Assembly: GCA_905236405.1 (NCBI GenBank)
Contig: CAJOQB010000175.1
Location: 1 to 9,456 of the forward strand
Direction: 5' to 3'
Source of the DNA: an uncultured Bacteroidales bacterium
Lineage (GTDB): Bacteria > Bacteroidota > Bacteroidia > Bacteroidales > P3
DNA length: 9,456 nucleotides
Position numbers and translations under genes: made by a program. Each line of letters begins with the position of its first letter. Position 1 is the stretch's first letter. This document shows positions 6,615 to 9,456 of the stretch, in pieces. Under the pieces are notes generated by a model. The model ran no database searches. It saw only the letters and a list, made by a program, of their open reading frames with translations, and had not been told where the DNA came from.

Positions 6615-6974
6615 ATGTACTTATTCGTTATCATTCTGATTTTAGTGGTTTGCGCTCTTTTGGCTGGCGCTGTGTTGGTTCAGAACTCCAAAGGTGGCGG
6701 CCTTGCTGCCAACTTCTCCGCTCCCAACCAAATCATGGGTGTTCGCAAAACCACCGAGACCATAGAGAAGATTACATGGATTTTGGCTGTCAGCCTTATC
6801 GTCCTCAGTATTATCGCCACCGCCATGATTTCGTCGGTGCGTCCCCAAGCCAAGGGCGATCTGAAGACCGAGGTGACCATCGACAATACCAATCTGGCCA
6901 ACATTCCTGCCAACACTGTTCAAGCCGGTGCCGCTCAGGAGACTGCTCCTGTCGCTGAGACTCCCGCCGAATAA
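6615..6974 (+). CDS. secG: Preprotein translocase subunit SecG
   Basis: This is the small inner-membrane subunit of the SecYEG channel, which assists SecA-driven export. Two transmembrane helices (about 2-22 and 53-74) flank a cytoplasmic loop with the family sequence VLVQNSKGGGLAANF (21-34), followed by the polar GVRKTTETIEKITWILA approach to helix two. Length is 119 residues. A C-terminal tail of about 45 residues (GDLKTEVTIDNTN..., ending in Ala, Pro and Glu) is low in complexity; such tails vary within the family. It is co-directional with the TPR gene at an 11-base gap and probably in one transcript. A strong hairpin about 50 bases after the stop may end that transcript. The lipoproteins and the secreted peptidase in this window are typical Sec clients, but that is not specific to this locus. 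Confidence 0.94.
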   Translation: MYLFVIILILVVCALLAGAVLVQNSKGGGLAANFSAPNQIMGVRKTTETIEKITWILAVSLIVLSIIATAMISSVRPQAKGDLKTEVTIDNTNLANIPANTVQAGAAQETAPVAETPAE

Positions 6975-7031
6975 TTGACAGAATAGAGAAATCCATCAAG
7001 AGCTCTTCGCTCAACATTGACAGGTTAGAGC
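6974..7031. repeat. Pair of imperfect 16-base direct repeats before the helicase
   Basis: ATTGACAGAATAGAGA (6974-6989) and ATTGACAGGTTAGAGC (7016-7031) match at 13 of 16 positions, 42 bases apart. The first begins one base before the end of the secG stop codon; the second runs into the left arm of the large hairpin. The core also recurs inverted as TGTCAAT (7047-7053) around the hairpin loop. A 10-base palindrome AAGAGCTCTT (6998-7007) lies between the direct copies. Confidence 0.6.
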
Positions 7032-7072
7032 GATTAGATTAGCGATTGTCAATCCTAACCTAATCGCTCTAA
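7025..7072. repeat. Long near-perfect hairpin between secG and the helicase
   Basis: TTAGAGCGATTAG (7025-7037) and CTAATCGCTCTAA (7060-7072) are perfect 13-base inverted arms. Inside them TTAG (7039-7042) pairs with CTAA (7055-7058), and GATT (7044-7047) with AATC (7051-7054) across the loop GTC. That gives 21 pairs with one mismatch and one bulged C over 48 bases. The downstream sequence is TTTAATAT, a poor T run, so it may be a terminator for secG or a leader element of the helicase, whose ATG is only 17 bases away. It could also be a small interspersed palindromic repeat; copies elsewhere cannot be seen from one window. Confidence 0.75.
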
Positions 7073-7089
7073 TTTAATATACACCACTC

Positions 7090-8532
7090 ATGGATCAGCT
7101 GAGCCAAGTACGCAACTACATCTTCTCTTTCTTCCCCTTCCAGCCAACGCAGGGGCAGCAAGAGGCTTGCTCGTTGCTCACGCAGTTCCTCTTCGACGCC
7201 GACCCCGACGCCACTTTTCTGTTGAAAGGCTATGCCGGCACGGGCAAGACCTCGCTTGTCAGTGCCCTTATCAAGTCGGCTCCCGCTCTCCGCATCCGTA
7301 CTCTACTGATGGCTCCAACAGGAAGAGCCGCCAAAGTGCTTTCAAACTATTCGGGCAAGACAGCTTTCACCATCCACAAGGTTATCTACACCACCATCAC
7401 CGACCCGTCGGGTGCCGTATTCACTGTGCGGGCCGCCAACAAACACTCCTACACCCTTTTTATTGTCGACGAGGCATCGATGATTGGTGCCGACAGCATG
7501 GACGAACATTCCAGCAGTCGTCGCAGCCTTTTGGAGGATTTAATTGACTATGTGAGGGAGGGCAGCCATTGTCGGTTGTTGTTGATGGGCGACACGGCGC
7601 AGCTGCCTCCCGTGGGCTCGTCTGAGAGTCCCGCGCTCAATGGCGATTATCTGTGTGCACTTTCCAATCTCAAACTTTACGAATATGAGCTTACGGAAGT
7701 GGTCCGTCAGCAGCGACTGTCGGGCATTCTTCACAATGCCACCCTGCTTCGTGACCGTATCTCCGCAATGGACGATTACAGCGAAGTGGAGTACCCGCTC
7801 CTTGACCTCAGTGGCATTGACGATGTGGTGCGGCTCCCGGGCGACGAGTTGGAAGAGGTGCTGAACAATGAATATGCCGATGGCTCGCAAGAGGATGTGG
7901 TGTTCGTCACCCGTAGCAACAAACGAGCCAACCTTTTCAATCAGGCCATACGCAACCGCATCCTCTTTCGTGAGGAGGAGGTCAATGCCGGTGATTTCCT
8001 GATGGTGGTGAAGAACAATTATTACTGGTTGGGGGACGACTCCAACATGGGATTCATCGCCAACGGTGATATCGTCGAGGTGCTCAGGGTACGCAACCAT
8101 CAGGAGTTTTATGGGTTCCGCTTCGTGGACATCACCGCCCGTTTTGTCGACTATCCCGACGAACCCGAGTTGGAGTGCAAACTGCTCCTCGACACCCTTC
8201 ACTCCGAGTCGCCTTCCCTCACTCGCGAGGAGATGCGACGCCTTTACGAGGAGGTGATGAAAGACTATGCCGACATCCCTGTGGCCGCCGAACGGCAACG
8301 GCAGGTGCGTAACAGTCCTTACTATAATGCGCTGCAGGTCAAATTCGCCTATGCCCTCACATGCCACAAGACCCAGGGTGGACAGTGGCCTACCGTCTTC
8401 ATCGACCAAGGTTACCTTACCGACGATATGGTCGACCGCGACTATCTCCGTTGGCTATATACTGCTTTCACACGTGCCACAAGGCGGGTCTATCTGCTCA
8501 ACTTTCAAGACAAATTCTTCAACACAATATAA
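7090..8532 (+). CDS. RecD-like superfamily 1 DNA helicase (AAA/UvrD-C type)
   Basis: This is a probable ATP-dependent 5'-3' DNA helicase in recombination or repair, by analogy to RecD and Dda. The motifs occur in order: Q-motif-like PTQGQQEA (19-26), Walker A GYAGTGKTS (47-55), motif Ia APTGRAAKVL (75-84), Walker B FIVDEAS (124-130), motif III GDTAQLPPVG (167-176), a UvrD-C2-like motif V TCHKTQGGQW (424-433) and motif VI YTAFTRATRR (457-466) with the arginine finger. At 480 residues it is much shorter than stand-alone RecD2 proteins, which carry an N-terminal extension, and no RecB or RecC gene is present. It therefore looks like the compact Bacteroidetes form with only the helicase core. The ATG lies 17 bases after the large hairpin with no Shine-Dalgarno. 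The TfoX-like gene begins five bases after its stop. The motor assignment is firm; the pathway is not known. Confidence 0.92.
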   Translation: MDQLSQVRNYIFSFFPFQPTQGQQEACSLLTQFLFDADPDATFLLKGYAGTGKTSLVSALIKSAPALRIRTLLMAPTGRAAKVLSNYSGKTAFTIHKVIYTTITDPSGAVFTVRAANKHSYTLFIVDEASMIGADSMDEHSSSRRSLLEDLIDYVREGSHCRLLLMGDTAQLPPVGSSESPALNGDYLCALSNLKLYEYELTEVVRQQRLSGILHNATLLRDRISAMDDYSEVEYPLLDLSGIDDVVRLPGDELEEVLNNEYADGSQEDVVFVTRSNKRANLFNQAIRNRILFREEEVNAGDFLMVVKNNYYWLGDDSNMGFIANGDIVEVLRVRNHQEFYGFRFVDITARFVDYPDEPELECKLLLDTLHSESPSLTREEMRRLYEEVMKDYADIPVAAERQRQVRNSPYYNALQVKFAYALTCHKTQGGQWPTVFIDQGYLTDDMVDRDYLRWLYTAFTRATRRVYLLNFQDKFFNTI

Positions 8533-8537
8533 CGATT

Positions 8538-8852
8538 ATGGCAAGCAATCCCGATTTAGTACAGTACATCTGTGACCAATGCAGCCAAGCTGGTGAGGTG
8601 ACGGCGAAAAAGATGTTTGGCGACTACACCCTCTATTGCAACGGCAAGGTGGTAGGTCTCATTTGTGACAACGCTTTCTTTGTCAAGCCTACCGAACAGG
8701 GTCGGAAACTGTTGCGTTCCGAAGAGATGCGTCCGCCATACGACGGGGCAAAGCCTTATTTCTTTATCGAGGACATCGACGACAGAGACTATCTCTCGTC
8801 ACTTGTGAAAACGACAGCAGATGCTTTGCCTGCACCGAAGCGAAAGAAATAG
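8538..8852 (+). CDS. TfoX N-terminal domain protein
   Basis: This 104-residue cytoplasmic protein consists of a single TfoX/Sxy N-terminal domain. The marks are the AKKMFGDYTLYCNGKVVGLI segment (23-42), in which the family shows K-M-F-G and an aromatic strand, the FFVKP turn (47-51), and the PYDGAKPYFFIEDI stretch (67-80) before a final helix and a basic tail PKRKK. In gammaproteobacteria TfoX/Sxy promotes CRP-dependent competence gene expression. That form has a second domain that is absent here, so competence control should not be assumed. A longer in-frame version from 8361 would run inside the helicase gene and is rejected. The start at 8538 lies five bases after the helicase stop, so translation is probably coupled. 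The function of single-domain members is not known to me. Confidence 0.87.
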   Translation: MASNPDLVQYICDQCSQAGEVTAKKMFGDYTLYCNGKVVGLICDNAFFVKPTEQGRKLLRSEEMRPPYDGAKPYFFIEDIDDRDYLSSLVKTTADALPAPKRKK

Positions 8853-8872
8853 AAAGGGATAGTGGGGAGGTG

Positions 8873-9415
8873 TCACTCCTCCTCGGCGGCCATCGGCAGG
8901 TGGGATTCTTCCTCGTTGGAGTAGGGGAGAGGGGCTTTTCGGTAGAGGGACAACAGATTTTCGTTGAGTAGCAACTCTACACGACGCATGGTCTTTTCCA
9001 TCTGTTGTGGCTTCAGTTGGCATTCCCATATGGTGATGACTTGCCACCCGTTTTCTTCCAACACTTGGCAGTTTCGTTTGTCGCGTTCTTGGTTGCGGCG
9101 AATCTTGTTGGCCCAAAACATGCGGTTGGTATTGGGGATCTTACAGCAAGCGGTGTTCTCGACAAGCAACGAAGGAGTGTCGACAGGAGGCAATATCACC
9201 CCATGACCGTGCCAGAAACATCCGTTGACGAAGATGGCGGTGCGATAGCGTCGCATCACGATGTCGGGCTTTCCAGGGACACTTTTGACGTTTAGACGGT
9301 AGCGGTAGCCATGAGCCCACAGCCATCGACGCACCGCCAGTTCGGGTCGGGTTCCCTTGCTGTGGATGCTCGACATACAGTGGTGCCGTTGTGTGGGAGT
9401 CATGGTGTCGGTCAT
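8873..9415 (-). CDS. vsr: Very short patch repair (Vsr-type) DNA mismatch endonuclease
   Basis: Vsr nicks DNA 5' of a T in T:G mismatches made by deamination of 5-methylcytosine and starts short-patch repair. Counting from the ATG at 9415, key residues fall at the same numbers as in E. coli Vsr: Met14 (intercalating wedge), Glu25, Asp51 in GKPD (catalytic, magnesium), and Cys66-Phe67-Trp68-His69 with His71 in NGCFWHGH. This favours 9415 over the internal ATG at 9403. E. coli His64 is Asn64 here. Between His71 and the conserved FW (100-101) there are about 15 extra residues (VILPPVDTPSLLVEN...), so the next zinc cysteine must be Cys90 or Cys91; the last is Cys132 in IWECQL, also shifted by 15. 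The C-terminal tail is acidic (ends MAAEEE), giving 180 residues against 156 in E. coli. No cytosine methyltransferase is in the window; a partner may lie beyond 9456. It converges on the TfoX-like gene with a 20-base gap. Confidence 0.93.
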   Translation of the reverse strand: MTDTMTPTQRHHCMSSIHSKGTRPELAVRRWLWAHGYRYRLNVKSVPGKPDIVMRRYRTAIFVNGCFWHGHGVILPPVDTPSLLVENTACCKIPNTNRMFWANKIRRNQERDKRNCQVLEENGWQVITIWECQLKPQQMEKTMRRVELLLNENLLSLYRKAPLPYSNEEESHLPMAAEEE

Positions 9416-9456
9416 GATTTTGATAACGATTCCCCCGCTCTTTTATTGCCTATGTA

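Noticed and set aside
7025..7072. Possible CRISPR repeat or insertion-sequence terminal repeat
   Set aside because: Only one palindrome is present, with no regular spacing, transposase gene or target-site duplication nearby.
7540..8409. Open frame of 289 codons on the minus strand inside the helicase gene
   Set aside because: It is fully contained in a gene with all helicase motifs; the product shows no family features and no separate promoter or leader is visible.
8361..8537. Upstream extension of the TfoX-like gene to an ATG inside the helicase
   Set aside because: The extra 59 residues are an out-of-frame reading of the conserved helicase motifs V and VI and lack any TfoX character; the ATG at 8538 starts the domain exactly.
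8538..9415. A complete restriction-modification or new defence system at the right end
   Set aside because: Vsr alone is a repair enzyme; no methyltransferase, restriction enzyme or other effector is present within the window, and the helicase and TfoX-like protein do not by themselves make a known defence set.

Overview
The window looks like a chromosomal segment of a member of the Bacteroidales, probably Prevotella-like. Three things point there. Start codons lack Shine-Dalgarno sequences and sit behind A-rich leaders. A TAnnTTTG-type -7 promoter box precedes the HU gene. Two small lipoproteins are built from Bacteroidetes-style beta-hairpin units, and the gene families present (TPR-SecG pair, stand-alone RecD-like helicase, M23/LysM peptidase) also fit. 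This is an inference from sequence features, not a database placement.

Layout, left to right. Positions 1-3453 carry a dense plus-strand run of core genes: the C-terminal two thirds of sigma-54 (rpoN, cut by the window edge), a secreted M23/LysM peptidase whose start overlaps the rpoN stop, lumazine synthase (ribH) and methionyl-tRNA formyltransferase (fmt). A promoter region with long T and A tracts then drives a single-gene HU unit. HU ends at a plus-strand terminator placed back to back with a minus-strand terminator. The latter serves two tandemly duplicated lipoprotein genes of unknown function on the minus strand (3970-5722). A 218-base divergent intergenic region separates these from a plus-strand pair, a TPR protein and SecG. 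After secG, a 115-base gap holds an almost perfect 48-base hairpin and shorter related repeats. It leads into a tightly spaced pair, a RecD-like superfamily 1 helicase and a small TfoX N-domain protein. On the opposite strand, converging on these, lies a Vsr-type mismatch endonuclease with an unusual insertion at its zinc site.

Most of the window is ordinary housekeeping: transcription initiation, cell-wall turnover, riboflavin synthesis, initiator tRNA formylation, nucleoid structure and protein export. The right end is a small DNA-metabolism cluster (helicase, TfoX-like, Vsr). I did not find a clearly new defence or mobile system. The points most worth a second look are the hairpin before the helicase, the Vsr insertion, the duplicated lipoproteins, and the coupling of a helicase to a TfoX-like protein.
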